64,000 nucleotides of DNA from WHSW01 sp963767285 (GCA_963767285.1 CAVYDJ010000002.1:372001-436000); one strand, 5' to 3'. Shown: positions 35,265-44,524, numbered from the stretch's first letter. Numbers and translations are program-made. Notes: generated from the letters alone by a model not told the origin.

Positions 35265-36623
35265 TCAGTCCTCCGTCGCGTAGTAGACGTTCTTGACGTC
35301 CGTGTAGTGCTCGAGCGCATCTGGGCCGAGCTCGCGCCCGACCCCGGACTGCTTGAAGCCGCCGAACGGCGTGCTGACGCGAACCGAGCTGTTGGAGTTG
35401 ATCGACAGCACCCCGGTCTCGATCGCCCGTGCCATTCGCAGCGCCTTGGCCCCGTCGCGGGTCCAGATCGAGCCCGAGAGGCCGTAAATCGTGTCGTTGG
35501 CGATCGCCGCGGCCTCCTCCTCACCCTCGAACGGGATCACGCAGGCGACCGGCCCGAAGATCTCCTCGCTGGCGGCGCGGTCCGAGTTCGAGACCGGCGC
35601 CAGGACGGTCGGCGCGAACCAGAACCCGGGCCCGTCCGGGGCGGTGCCGCGGATCGCGACCGGGGCGTCGTCGGGCACGAACGAGCCGACGGCCTCGCGC
35701 TGGCCGGCGGAGATCAGCGGGCCCATCTGCGTGCGCTCCGAGAGCGGGTCGCCGACGACGATCGAGGTCACGGCGCGCTCCAGCGCGCCCATGAACTCGT
35801 CCATTCCCGCGCGCTCGACGAGGATCCGCGAGCGCGCGCAGCAGTCCTGGCCGGCGTTGCCGAACACGGCGATCGGCGCCGAAGCCGCCGCGGCCTCGAG
35901 GTCGGCGTCGGCGAAGATCACGTTCGCCGACTTGCCGCCGAGCTCGAGCGTCACCCGCTTGATCGTCTGCGCCGCTCCGGCCGCGATCCCCCGTCCGACC
36001 TCGGTCGAGCCGGTGAAGGCGATCTTGGCGACGTCGGGATGCTCGACCAGGCGCTTGCCACACACGGACCCTGGCCCCGCGACGACGCTGAGCACCCCCT
36101 CAGGGAGTCCTGCGTCCAGAGCGATTCGCTCCAGCTCACACGCCGTCAACGGGGTCAGTTCCGCGGGTTTCAGCACGATCGTGTTGCCGGCGGCGAGCGC
36201 CGGCGCAATCTTCCAGGAGGCGATCACGAGCGGGAAGTTCCAGGGCGTGATCAGGCCGACGACGCCGAGCGGCTCGCGAAAGGTCATGTCGACGCCGCCG
36301 GCGACCGGGATCGTCTGGCCGAGCAGCCGCTCGGGGGCGCCCGCGTAGTAGCGGAAGCACTCGGCGACCATCCCGATCTCGCCGCGCGCGTCGGAGATCG
36401 GCTTGCCGGCGTTGCGTGCCTCGAGCGTCGACAGCTCCTCGGCTCGCTCCGTGATCGCCTCGGACAGGCGCAGCAGCATCGTCGCGCGGTCGCCGGGCGA
36501 GACCGCGCGCCAGGCCGGGAACGCGGCCTTGGCCGCGGCCACTGCCGCGTCGGTCTCCTCGACGCCGGCGCGCGGGACCTCGGCCATCACCTGCTCCGTG
36601 GCCGGCTCGATGACCTCAATCAC
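35265..36623 (-). CDS. Aldehyde dehydrogenase (PuuC/betaine-aldehyde type)
   Basis: A 452-residue NAD(P)-dependent aldehyde dehydrogenase. Motifs: TPWNFPLVIASWK, GSTEVGRGI, the general-base Glu in LELGGKS and the catalytic Cys in GQDCCARSR. PFGGFKQSGVGRELG near the end is typical. The GTG at 36623 overlaps the stop of the PuuD-like gene by 4 bp. In a Puu-like pathway it would oxidise gamma-glutamyl-amino-aldehyde or the aldehyde derived from the amine. The order permease, ligase, hydrolase, dehydrogenase, SDR supports that role. Confidence 0.94.
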   Translation of the reverse strand: MIEVIEPATEQVMAEVPRAGVEETDAAVAAAKAAFPAWRAVSPGDRATMLLRLSEAITERAEELSTLEARNAGKPISDARGEIGMVAECFRYYAGAPERLLGQTIPVAGGVDMTFREPLGVVGLITPWNFPLVIASWKIAPALAAGNTIVLKPAELTPLTACELERIALDAGLPEGVLSVVAGPGSVCGKRLVEHPDVAKIAFTGSTEVGRGIAAGAAQTIKRVTLELGGKSANVIFADADLEAAAASAPIAVFGNAGQDCCARSRILVERAGMDEFMGALERAVTSIVVGDPLSERTQMGPLISAGQREAVGSFVPDDAPVAIRGTAPDGPGFWFAPTVLAPVSNSDRAASEEIFGPVACVIPFEGEEEAAAIANDTIYGLSGSIWTRDGAKALRMARAIETGVLSINSNSSVRVSTPFGGFKQSGVGRELGPDALEHYTDVKNVYYATED

Positions 36624-37336
36624 GCCGTCACGCTCCGTGCCGCTGCGGTCAGCTCGCCGAGCACGGGGCTCTCCGGATCCTCCTCGGCGTGCCAGAGGAT
36701 CCCCAGGGCCCAGCGTCGCTCCGGCATCTCGATTGCCTCGATGGACCCGCCCGGGTCGGTCCACCCGGTCGCGACCAGGCCGTCGCCCAGGCGATCGATG
36801 CCCTGATGATGGTGCGAGCGGACCGAGACGCGCTCGCCCCCCGCCGCCCTCGCCGCCTGGGATCCGGCCTCGAGCACGACGTCGTGGTCGGAGAACTCCC
36901 CCGGCGTATGCAGATGAAGCTCCGCGTCGGGAAGGTGCTGGACGAGCGTGCCGTTGCAGGCGACGTTGAGCAGTTGCATCCCGCGGCAGACCCCGAGCAC
37001 CGGCAGGTCGCGCTCGAGGGCCGTCCTCGCGAGCGCGACCTCGAACCGGTCGCGAGCGATCCTGGTGTTCCGGGTCCGGGGGTCCGGATCGGCGCCGTAG
37101 ACGGACGGGTCGAGGTCGGCACCGCCGGCGATCAGCAGGCCGTCGACCAGGTCGACCAGCTCGGCAGGCTCGGTCGTTCCCGCCTCGCTGGGTGGCAGCA
37201 GGAGCGGCAGGCCGCCCGCGCGGTCGATCCCCTCGGAGTAGGTCCGCTGGGAGACGTTCACCTCGATCTCCTGCCACGCCGCCCACGCCGCGCGCTCGAC
37301 CATCGCGCAGATCCCGATCACCGGACGCCCGGCCAT
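36620..37336 (-). CDS. Gamma-glutamyl-GABA hydrolase-like class I amidotransferase (PuuD family)
   Basis: A 238-residue peptidase C26 family protein. The nucleophile is in VLGVCRGMQLLNVA and the catalytic His/Glu in LWHAEEDPE. VSQRTYSEGIDRAGGLPLLLP is the family's N-terminal segment. It hydrolyses gamma-glutamyl amide bonds, releasing glutamate and the modified amine. The start codon overlaps the ligase stop by one base (TGATG) and the stop overlaps the dehydrogenase GTG by 4 bp, so the three genes are translated as a unit. Confidence 0.92.
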   Translation of the reverse strand: MAGRPVIGICAMVERAAWAAWQEIEVNVSQRTYSEGIDRAGGLPLLLPPSEAGTTEPAELVDLVDGLLIAGGADLDPSVYGADPDPRTRNTRIARDRFEVALARTALERDLPVLGVCRGMQLLNVACNGTLVQHLPDAELHLHTPGEFSDHDVVLEAGSQAARAAGGERVSVRSHHHQGIDRLGDGLVATGWTDPGGSIEAIEMPERRWALGILWHAEEDPESPVLGELTAAARSVTA

Positions 37337-38667
37337 CAGAGACGCTCGAAGCCGCGGAAGCGCTCCCAGTCGGTGACGCTGCGCTCCATGGCCTCGAGCT
37401 CGACCTTCGCCCGGTTGAGGTAATGGTCGATCACCTCCTGGCCGAAGGCCTCGCGGGCCACGGCGCTGCCGGCGAACAGGTCGCGGGCCTCGTACATGTT
37501 GGCCGGCACGCGTGGCTTGTCGGCCGTGTAGGCGTTGCCGTCGAGCGGTGGCTCGAGCGAGAGCTCCGAGTCGACCCCGTGCAGGCCGGCGGCGATCATC
37601 GCCGAGAGCGCCAGATACGGGTTGACGTCGGCGCCCGGGAGCCGGTTCTCGACGCGCAGCCCCTCGCCGTGGCCGACCACCCGCATCGAGCAGGTGCGGT
37701 TGTCGTTGCCCCAGGCGACCGCGGTCGGAGCGAACGAGCCGGCGGCGAAGCGCTTGTAGGAGTTGACGTGCGGCGCGTAGAGCAGGGTCAGCTCGCGCAT
37801 GCACGCGAGCTGGCCGGCGATGAAGCGGTCGAAGAGCTGACGGTCGGCGCCGAACGCGTTCTCGCCGCCGTCAGCCTGCGCGAGCGAGCAGTGGATGTGG
37901 CACGAGTTGCCCTCCGCCTCGTTGAACTTCGCCATGAACGTGATCGCCATCTCCTCCTGGGCGGCGATCTCCTTGGCGCCGTTCTTGTAGACGACGTGGT
38001 CGTCGGCGGCCGCCAGCGCCTCGCTGTAGCGGAAGTTGACCTCGTGCTGGCCGAGGTTGCACTCGCCCTTCGAGTTCTCGACCGTCATCCCGGCGGCGCC
38101 CATCTCGTTGCGGATCCGCCGGATCAGCGGCTCGACCCGCGCCGAGCCCAGCAGCGAGTAGTCGATGTTGTAGAGGTTGGCCGGCTCGAGGTCGCGGTAG
38201 GCCTTCTTCCAGGCCTCCTCGTAGGTGTCGTTGAAGACGATGAACTCGAGCTCGGTGCCGGCGTTGGCGATCAGGCCGCGCTCCGCCAGCCGCGCGAGCT
38301 GGCGGCGGAGGATCTGGCGCGGCGAGGCCACCACCTCGGAGCCATCTCCCCATTGCAGGTCGGCGAGCAGCATCACCGTGCCCTCGTGCCACGGCACCGG
38401 CCGCAGGGTGGAGAGGTCCGGCTTCATCTCGAAGTCGCCGTAGCCCCGCTCCCACGACGACATCGCGTAGCCGCCGACGGTCTCCATGTCGACGTCCACG
38501 GCGAGCAGGTAGTTGCAGCCCTCGGCGCCGTGCTCGAGCACGTCGTCGAGGAAGTGGGTCGCGGTCAGCCGCTTGCCCTGCAGCCGCCCCTCCATGTCGG
38601 CGATCGCCAGCAGCACGGTGTCGACCGCGCCATCCGCGACCGCCTGCTTGAGCTCGTCGAGGGTCAC
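37336..38667 (-). CDS. Glutamine-synthetase-like gamma-glutamyl-amine ligase (PuuA/GlnA3/GlnA4-like)
   Basis: A 443-residue glutamine synthetase fold with a GTG start. Glutamate and metal ligands are seen in ELEFIVFN, ECNLGQHEVNFRY and ENRLPGADVNPYLAL; HIHCSL corresponds to the ATP/metal His segment. The residues around these are those of PuuA-like ligases rather than biosynthetic GlnA, and the neighbours (PuuD-like hydrolase, aldehyde dehydrogenase, permease) fit amine glutamylation. In Streptomyces coelicolor, GlnA3 acts on polyamines and GlnA4 on ethanolamine; which amine is used here cannot be told from sequence. It lies 10 bp from the permease stop. Confidence 0.9.
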   Translation of the reverse strand: MTLDELKQAVADGAVDTVLLAIADMEGRLQGKRLTATHFLDDVLEHGAEGCNYLLAVDVDMETVGGYAMSSWERGYGDFEMKPDLSTLRPVPWHEGTVMLLADLQWGDGSEVVASPRQILRRQLARLAERGLIANAGTELEFIVFNDTYEEAWKKAYRDLEPANLYNIDYSLLGSARVEPLIRRIRNEMGAAGMTVENSKGECNLGQHEVNFRYSEALAAADDHVVYKNGAKEIAAQEEMAITFMAKFNEAEGNSCHIHCSLAQADGGENAFGADRQLFDRFIAGQLACMRELTLLYAPHVNSYKRFAAGSFAPTAVAWGNDNRTCSMRVVGHGEGLRVENRLPGADVNPYLALSAMIAAGLHGVDSELSLEPPLDGNAYTADKPRVPANMYEARDLFAGSAVAREAFGQEVIDHYLNRAKVELEAMERSVTDWERFRGFERL

Positions 38668-38677
38668 CCGGACGACA

Positions 38678-40294
38678 TTACGGACTGGTCTTGGGTTGGT
38701 CCCCTTCGGCCGCGAGCGCCTCGTCGATGTCGATGTTGCGGGTCTGGCCAGTGAAGTGATCCTTCGCGCCGGCGACCCAGGTGATCGCTGCGAACAGGAC
38801 CACCGCGCCGACCGTCAGCGGCGCGTAGTTGACCGCCTCCCAGCTGAACTCGTCGTTCCACGGCACCGCCGCCGGGGTGAACGGCAGGCAGAAGATGATC
38901 GTGATCAGCCCGACCCAGAAGACCGCGAACGGGTTCATCCACCGCCACTTGCTGCCCAGGTTCCAGACCGGGGACTGCTCGAACTTGTCGCCCATGCGCC
39001 AGCGCAGGAAGATCGGGATCACATAGGCGATGTACAGGCCGATCACCGTGATCGAGACGACGGCGAAGAACGCGAACGGGAACGGGTCGCCGGCCGAGTT
39101 GCCCTTCAGCGCCGGCAGCGTGATCAGGAGGGCGAGCACCGCCATCGTGATCACCGCGTTGCGCGGGGTGCCGGCGGCGTTCACCTTCGAGAGCCGGCTC
39201 GAGAACGGGAGCCCGTGATCGCGGCTGAATGCGAAGCACATCCGCGAGGCGCTCGTGAGGCACGCGAGCCCGCAGAACAACTGGCCGATCGTCGAGATGA
39301 TCACCACCGTCTTGAATGCCGAGGTCGAGAGCGAGAGGCTGAAGATCTCGAGCGAGCTGCCGGCCCCGTAGCCCTCGCCGGCGGTGACCGCCGCCGCGTC
39401 GGTGGCGGCGAACGTGATCGCCAGGAGCACGAACCAGCCGATGATGGCCGAGTAGAAGATCGATTGCCATACCCCTCGAGCCGCCGACCGCGAGGCGTCG
39501 TGCGTCTCCTCGGAGATGTGCGCCGAGGCGTCGAAGCCGGTGATCGTGTACTGCGTGAGCAGGAACCCGAGCGGCAGGACGTAGAACCAGAACATGTCCA
39601 TGCTGAAGCCGGAGTTGTTGATCCGCTCGGTGAAGACGAAGTCGAGGCTCGCGTGGTCGTCGGGGACGAAGACCAGGATGCCGATGATCACCGCGACCCC
39701 GGCCACGTGCCAGAAGACGGAGACGTTGTTGATCACCGCGAGCAGGTGCGTGCGCATGATGTTGATCGTCGCCTGGATCGCGAGGATGATCGCGAACAAG
39801 AGGAACGTCTCCGAGAGGATGTGCTCGGCGTCGCCGAAGTTGACCCCGAAGATCTCGACGCCGTAGAGGCCGAGGACCACGTTGAGAAAGGTCGCGGAGG
39901 CGTAGACGACCGAGGCGACCACGCCGACCAGGCCCACGAAGTTGAACCAGCCGGTGAACCAGCCCCACACCGGCCCGCCGAGGCGCGCCGCCCACCAGTA
40001 GATGCCGCCTGCGGTCGGGTACTTGGCGACGATCTCCGATGTGCAGAAGCCGATGATCAGAATCGGGATCGAGATCAGCAGCCAGCCCCAGGAGATCGCG
40101 ATCGGCCCGCCGTTGTTCCACGCCTGCCCATAGGTCGTGAAGCAGCCCGCGAGGACGGAGATGATCGTGAACGAGATCGCGAAGTTCGAGAAGCCACTCC
40201 ACCCGCGGCGGAGGTCCTGCCGGATCCCCATCTCGGCGAGCTGACGCTCGTCCTCGTCCTTGATCTGGTCGATCCGCTTCGCGCCTTCGGACAT
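38678..40294 (-). CDS. APC-superfamily amino acid/amine permease
   Basis: A 538-residue transporter with about 12 membrane helices. The entry segment (RRGWSGFSNFAISFTIISV) and KYPTAGGIYWWAARLG are those of the amino acid-choline-GABA permease family in the APC superfamily. The EETHDASRSAARGV loop is also typical of this group. It is the first gene of the leftward amine operon and probably imports the amine substrate. Its ATG lies 65 bp from the divergent kinase gene, across a spacer with two palindromes. Confidence 0.93.
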   Translation of the reverse strand: MSEGAKRIDQIKDEDERQLAEMGIRQDLRRGWSGFSNFAISFTIISVLAGCFTTYGQAWNNGGPIAISWGWLLISIPILIIGFCTSEIVAKYPTAGGIYWWAARLGGPVWGWFTGWFNFVGLVGVVASVVYASATFLNVVLGLYGVEIFGVNFGDAEHILSETFLLFAIILAIQATINIMRTHLLAVINNVSVFWHVAGVAVIIGILVFVPDDHASLDFVFTERINNSGFSMDMFWFYVLPLGFLLTQYTITGFDASAHISEETHDASRSAARGVWQSIFYSAIIGWFVLLAITFAATDAAAVTAGEGYGAGSSLEIFSLSLSTSAFKTVVIISTIGQLFCGLACLTSASRMCFAFSRDHGLPFSSRLSKVNAAGTPRNAVITMAVLALLITLPALKGNSAGDPFPFAFFAVVSITVIGLYIAYVIPIFLRWRMGDKFEQSPVWNLGSKWRWMNPFAVFWVGLITIIFCLPFTPAAVPWNDEFSWEAVNYAPLTVGAVVLFAAITWVAGAKDHFTGQTRNIDIDEALAAEGDQPKTSP

Positions 40295-40309
40295 TCAGAC
40301 TCCCTCTCC

Positions 40310-40336
40310 GTGGGCCCACCCATCGCATCTTGCGAT
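40310..40336. promoter_or_regulatory. Two adjacent palindromes in the divergent amine-locus spacer
   Basis: GTGGGCCCAC (40310-40319) and ATCGCA-TCT-TGCGAT (40322-40336) lie side by side between the divergent permease and kinase genes. They are candidate operators for joint control of both arms. Neither shows the TNGT..ACNA pattern seen before the GntR gene, so the regulator that would bind here is unclear. Confidence 0.5.
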
Positions 40337-40358
40337 AAAAGGTGTGTTGGCCCGACCT

Positions 40359-41342
40359 ATGGACGACGCGACCCTAAACCCGGAACCGGACACACGTCAA
40401 GGGGCGGAGGCCGATCTGGTCCGAATCGTCCAGTCCCTGGAGCGTGCGCTTGGCCATCTCGACCAGGCGCCGGAGCCGCTCGGTGGGGGGATCACGAACC
40501 GCAACTACCGCGCGCGCTTCGGCGGGATCGACTACGTGATCCGGGTGCCGGGCAAGGACACCTCGCTGCTCGGGATCGACCGGGACGCGGAACGGATCGC
40601 CAACGAGCGCGCCGCGCAGGTCGGGATCGCGCCGCCGGTGGCCGCGATGCTGGCCGAGCCGCAGGCGATCGTCACCGTCTTCGTCGAGGGCGGCGGGATG
40701 GAGCCGGCGGAGCTGCGCCGGCCGGAGAGCCTGAGCGCCGTCGCCCGTTCGCTGCGCGCGATCCACGAGCTCGGCGAGCCGCTGCCGACCAGCTTCGACT
40801 CCTTCCGGATCGTCGAGACCTACGCCGCGACCGCCGGCGAGCGCGGCGCCGAGCTGCCCGGCGCCTACCGCGACGCGCACGAGCACGCGGCGCGGATCGA
40901 GGCGTCGCTGGCCGGGCCGGAGCACGAGCCGGTCCCGTGCCACAACGACCTCCTGGCGGCCAACTTCATCCGCGGGCGCACGGGGTCCGGCTCCGCCGGC
41001 CAGCTGTGGATCGTCGATTGGGAGTACGCGGGGATGGGGGACCGCTACTTCGACCTCGCGAACTTCGCGGTCAACAACGGGCTCGACGAGGCCGCCGAGG
41101 AGACCCTGCTCGCCGATTACTTCGGGGGCGCTCCCGGGGCTGCACGGATCGCGAGCCTGCGCCTGATGCGGTTCATGTCGGACTTCCGCGAGGCGATGTG
41201 GGGCGTCGTGCAGTCGGTGGTGTCCGAGATCGAGTTCGACTTCGCCGCATACGCGGACAAGCACTTCGGCCGGCTCGGGGAGACCGCGTCGGATCCGCGC
41301 TTCGAGAGCTGGCTGGAGGAGGTCCGTGCCGCGGCGGGCTGA
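40359..41342 (+). CDS. Choline/ethanolamine-kinase-like phosphotransferase (APH family)
   Basis: A 327-residue APH/choline kinase fold protein starting at the ATG at 40359. The Brenner-type catalytic loop reads CHNDLLAANFI and the metal-binding Asp is in IVDWEYAGMGDRYFDLANF, the pattern of choline/ethanolamine kinases and LicA-like proteins. LGGGITNRNYRA is the N-terminal substrate and ATP segment of this group. It probably phosphorylates a small amino alcohol. It overlaps the FAD/GcvT oxidase by 17 bp and is divergent from the permease, so it belongs to the same amine locus. Confidence 0.88.
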   Translation: MDDATLNPEPDTRQGAEADLVRIVQSLERALGHLDQAPEPLGGGITNRNYRARFGGIDYVIRVPGKDTSLLGIDRDAERIANERAAQVGIAPPVAAMLAEPQAIVTVFVEGGGMEPAELRRPESLSAVARSLRAIHELGEPLPTSFDSFRIVETYAATAGERGAELPGAYRDAHEHAARIEASLAGPEHEPVPCHNDLLAANFIRGRTGSGSAGQLWIVDWEYAGMGDRYFDLANFAVNNGLDEAAEETLLADYFGGAPGAARIASLRLMRFMSDFREAMWGVVQSVVSEIEFDFAAYADKHFGRLGETASDPRFESWLEEVRAAAG

Positions 41343-43797
41343 GCTCCCCGACGCCGCCCGCTGCGTGATCATCGGCGGCGGGGTCGGCGGCGCCTCGATC
41401 GCCTACCACCTGGCGAAGCTCGGCTACCGCGACGTCGTCCTGCTCGATCGCTCGGCGCTCACCTCCGGATCGACCTTCCACTCCGCCGGCCTCGTGGGCC
41501 AGCTGCGCGGCTCAGTCACGCTGACGAAGATGATGATGCACTCGGTCGACGTCTACCGCGGCCTGGCCGCCGAGTCCGAGCTTGATCCGGGCTGGGTCGA
41601 ATGCGGCGGGATCCGCCTCGCCTCCAGCGACGAGCGGATGGAGGAGCTGCGCCGCCAGGCCGGCTGGGCGAAGACGTTCGGGCTGCCGCTCGAGCTGATC
41701 TCGGCGGCGGAGGCGAGGGAGATGTTCCCGCTCATGTCGACCGACGGGGTGCTCGGCGCCGCCTGGTTGCCGACGGACGGCTACATCGATCCCGCCCAGC
41801 TCACCTACGCGCTCGCCGACGTCGCCCGCCGCGAGGGCGGTGTCGGGGTGTTCCAGAACACCCGCGTCACCGGGATCGAGGTCGTCGGCGGCCGCGTGCG
41901 GGCGGTCGAGACCGAGGATGGCCGGATCGAGGCCGAGGTCGTCGTCAACGCCGCGGGAATGTACGCGGCCGAGATCGGCCGCCTGGCGGGCGTGCGGGTG
42001 CCGCTGATCCCGATGTCGCACCAGTATCTGGTCACCCAGCCGTTCCGCGATCGCGGCGGCGAGCGGCTGCCGACCCTGCGCGACCCCGACCTGCTGATCT
42101 ACTTCCGCGAGGACGGCGACGGGCTCGTAATGGGGGGCTACGAGCGCGACAGCAAGCCGGCGTTTCTCCCCGACGGGCCGGGCGGCCTCGACCGGATCCC
42201 GCCGGACTTCAACGGGCGCCTGCTCGAGGACGACTGGGACCGCTTCGCGGAGATCACCGAGAACTCGAAGCGCCGCGTCCCGGTCATGGACGAGGTCACG
42301 ATCACGAAGCTGATCAACGGACCCGAGGCGTTCACGCCCGACAACGAGTTCTGCCTCGGCGAGTCCGAGGTCCGCGGCTTCTTCGTCGCCGCCGGGTTCT
42401 GCGCCCACGGGCTCGCCGGCGCCGGCGGGATCGGCTGGCAGATGGCCGAGTGGATCGCCGAGGGCGAACCGAGCCTGGACCTCTGGGAGATGGACGTCCG
42501 CCGCTTCGGCGCCCAATACCGGTCGCCCTCCTACACCCACGCCCGGATCCGCGAGACCTACGAGACCTACTACGACATCCGCTACCCGAACCACGAGCGC
42601 TCGGCGGGCAGACCGCTGCGGGTTTCGGCGGCAAACACCTGGCACGCCGGCCACGATGCGTACTTCGGCGAGAAGTCCGGCTGGGAGCGGGTCAACTGGT
42701 ACGAGTCGAACGCGCCCGCCGGCGACGAGTCGCTGCGCCCCCGCGGCTGGGCGGGGCAGCATTGGTCGCCGGCCATCGGCGCCGAGCACCGCGCGACGCG
42801 CGAGGCGGTGGCGATCTTCGACGAGTCGTCGTTCGCGAAGATGGAGATCGAGGGGGCGGGCGCGGCGGCGCTGCTCGAGCGGCTCTGCGACAACCGCGTC
42901 GCCCGCGAGGTCGGGAAGATCACCTATACCCAGATGCTCAACCGCCGGGGCGGGATCGAGTGCGACTTCACCGTCGCGCGGCTGGGTGAGGAGCTCTTCT
43001 CGATCGTCACCGGAACCGCGTTCGGCAACCACGACCGCGAGTGGATCCGCAAGCACCTGCCCGAGGACGGCTCGGCACAGGTGCGCGACGTGACCGCCGC
43101 GTGGTCGTGCTTCGGGATCTGGGGGCCCCGGACCCGCGAGGTGCTCGCGCCGCTCACCCCGCAGGACCTGTCGAGTGAGGCGTTCCCGTACATGTCGGTT
43201 CGCGAGACCACGCTCGGCGGGGTCCCGGTGCGCGCCCTGCGGGTCACCTACGTCGGCGAGCTCGGCTGGGAGATCTACTGCCCGACCGAGTACGGACTGG
43301 GCCTGTGGAGGATGCTCTGGGAGGCGGGGGAGGGCCACGGGATGGTCGCCGGCGGCTACCGGGCGATCGACTCGATGCGGCTCGAGAAGGGCTACCGGGT
43401 CTGGGGCGCCGACATCACCCCGGACGAGACCCCGTACGAGGGTGGGGTCGGCTTCTGCGTCAAGCTCGACAAGGAGGGCGGCTTCATCGGCCGCGACGCG
43501 CTCGTCGAGGCTAAGGAGGCGGGCTTTCGCACCAAGCTCTGCTGCCTGACCCTCGCCGACCCGCGCTCGGTCGCGCTCGGCAACGAGCCTGTCCGGATCG
43601 GCGGCGAGATCGCGGGCCGGGTGACGACCGGCGGCTACGGCTACACCGTCGAGCGGTCGATCGCGTACGCCTACCTGCCGCCCGAGCACGCCGAGCCCGG
43701 GACCGGAGTGGAGGTCGAGATCTTCGGCGGGTGGGTTCCGGGCGAGGTCGCGGCCGAGCCGCTCTTCGACCCGAAGGGCGAGCGAATCCGGGCCTGA
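41326..43797 (+). CDS. FAD-dependent oxidase fused to GcvT domain (dimethylglycine/sarcosine dehydrogenase-like)
   Basis: An 823-residue two-domain enzyme with a GTG start inside the kinase gene. Residues about 12-380 form a DAO-type FAD domain: IIGGGVGGASIAYHLAK, with a candidate covalent-FAD His in STFHSAGL. An FAO linker follows, then a folate-binding GcvT domain from about residue 480 (DESSFAKMEIEG, GWEIYCPTEYG) and a C-terminal barrel. The family demethylates N-methylated glycines and passes the C1 unit to tetrahydrofolate. Linked to a choline-type kinase and a gamma-glutamyl-amine operon, it suggests use of methylated amines. The stop is 2 bp from the convergent GntR stop. Confidence 0.92.
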   Translation: MPRRAELPDAARCVIIGGGVGGASIAYHLAKLGYRDVVLLDRSALTSGSTFHSAGLVGQLRGSVTLTKMMMHSVDVYRGLAAESELDPGWVECGGIRLASSDERMEELRRQAGWAKTFGLPLELISAAEAREMFPLMSTDGVLGAAWLPTDGYIDPAQLTYALADVARREGGVGVFQNTRVTGIEVVGGRVRAVETEDGRIEAEVVVNAAGMYAAEIGRLAGVRVPLIPMSHQYLVTQPFRDRGGERLPTLRDPDLLIYFREDGDGLVMGGYERDSKPAFLPDGPGGLDRIPPDFNGRLLEDDWDRFAEITENSKRRVPVMDEVTITKLINGPEAFTPDNEFCLGESEVRGFFVAAGFCAHGLAGAGGIGWQMAEWIAEGEPSLDLWEMDVRRFGAQYRSPSYTHARIRETYETYYDIRYPNHERSAGRPLRVSAANTWHAGHDAYFGEKSGWERVNWYESNAPAGDESLRPRGWAGQHWSPAIGAEHRATREAVAIFDESSFAKMEIEGAGAAALLERLCDNRVAREVGKITYTQMLNRRGGIECDFTVARLGEELFSIVTGTAFGNHDREWIRKHLPEDGSAQVRDVTAAWSCFGIWGPRTREVLAPLTPQDLSSEAFPYMSVRETTLGGVPVRALRVTYVGELGWEIYCPTEYGLGLWRMLWEAGEGHGMVAGGYRAIDSMRLEKGYRVWGADITPDETPYEGGVGFCVKLDKEGGFIGRDALVEAKEAGFRTKLCCLTLADPRSVALGNEPVRIGGEIAGRVTTGGYGYTVERSIAYAYLPPEHAEPGTGVEVEIFGGWVPGEVAAEPLFDPKGERIRA

Positions 43798-43799
43798 AC

Positions 43800-44504
43800 T
43801 CAGACGAGGCCGGCGAGGATGTGCTCGGTGCCGCGGATGTGGGTGCGGATCAGCGCCGCGGCTGCGGGACCATCGCCCTCGCGCAGGTGGGCGACGAGCT
43901 TTCGATGCTGGGCGTTGGACCTGGTCAGCACCTCCTCGGGATGGGCGATCCGGGCGATCAGGTCGCTCATCTGGCCCTGGACCTCGGTCATCTCCGCGAC
44001 CAGCCGCGGCGAGCGCGCCGCTTCCGCGACGCCGATGTGAAAGCGGATGTCGGCGCGGCGGTATCGCTCGAAGGCGGTCGCCGTGGCCATCCGCTCGACC
44101 AGCTTGACGAGCGCGTCGATGTCTGCGCGCTCGGCGCGCTCGGCGGCGAGGATCGCCGAGCCGACCTCGATCGCGAGTCGGTGGTCGAGCACCGCCCAGG
44201 CGTCGCGGCCGAGCGCGTCGGCCTCGCTTTCGGAAAGCGGCGGTCGTTCGGCCACGAAGGTGCCTCCGGACCGCCCTCGAACGGATTTCAGGTGTCCTGA
44301 CTGAACGAGCGTCGTCAGCGCCTGGCGCAGCGTGGAGCGCGAGATCCGGAACTCCTCGGCAAGCTGGCGCTCGGGTGGCAGCCTGCTCCCGGGTGGCAGA
44401 AGGCCGACCCGGATCGCCGTGCCGAGTCGCTCGACGGTCTCCTCGAAGGTGGTGGGCGGGCGAACCGGCTGGAACACCGCCTCGACGGCGGCATCGCGCT
44501 TCAC
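43800..44504 (-). CDS. GntR-family regulator, FadR/FCD subfamily
   Basis: A 234-residue regulator. The N-terminal winged helix (GTAIRVGLLPPGSRLPPERQ, then FRISRSTLRQALTTL) is classic GntR. The C-terminal helical FCD domain (about residues 95-225) shows the Asp/His metal-ligand pattern (FERYRRADIRFHIGVAEAA, AQHRKLVAHL). It probably senses a carboxylic acid or amino acid and controls the amine locus beside it. A TNGT-NN-ACNA palindrome 11-20 nt upstream of its start suggests autoregulation. Confidence 0.92.
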   Translation of the reverse strand: MKRDAAVEAVFQPVRPPTTFEETVERLGTAIRVGLLPPGSRLPPERQLAEEFRISRSTLRQALTTLVQSGHLKSVRGRSGGTFVAERPPLSESEADALGRDAWAVLDHRLAIEVGSAILAAERAERADIDALVKLVERMATATAFERYRRADIRFHIGVAEAARSPRLVAEMTEVQGQMSDLIARIAHPEEVLTRSNAQHRKLVAHLREGDGPAAAALIRTHIRGTEHILAGLV

Positions 44505-44514
44505 GGGCCTAACC

Positions 44515-44524
44515 TAGTGCACTA
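44515..44524. promoter_or_regulatory. Candidate GntR operator (TAGTGCACTA)
   Basis: A perfect 10-bp palindrome 11-20 nt upstream of the GntR start that fits the GT..AC core of FadR-type operators. It overlaps the stop codon of the HAD gene (44522-44524). Confidence 0.55.
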
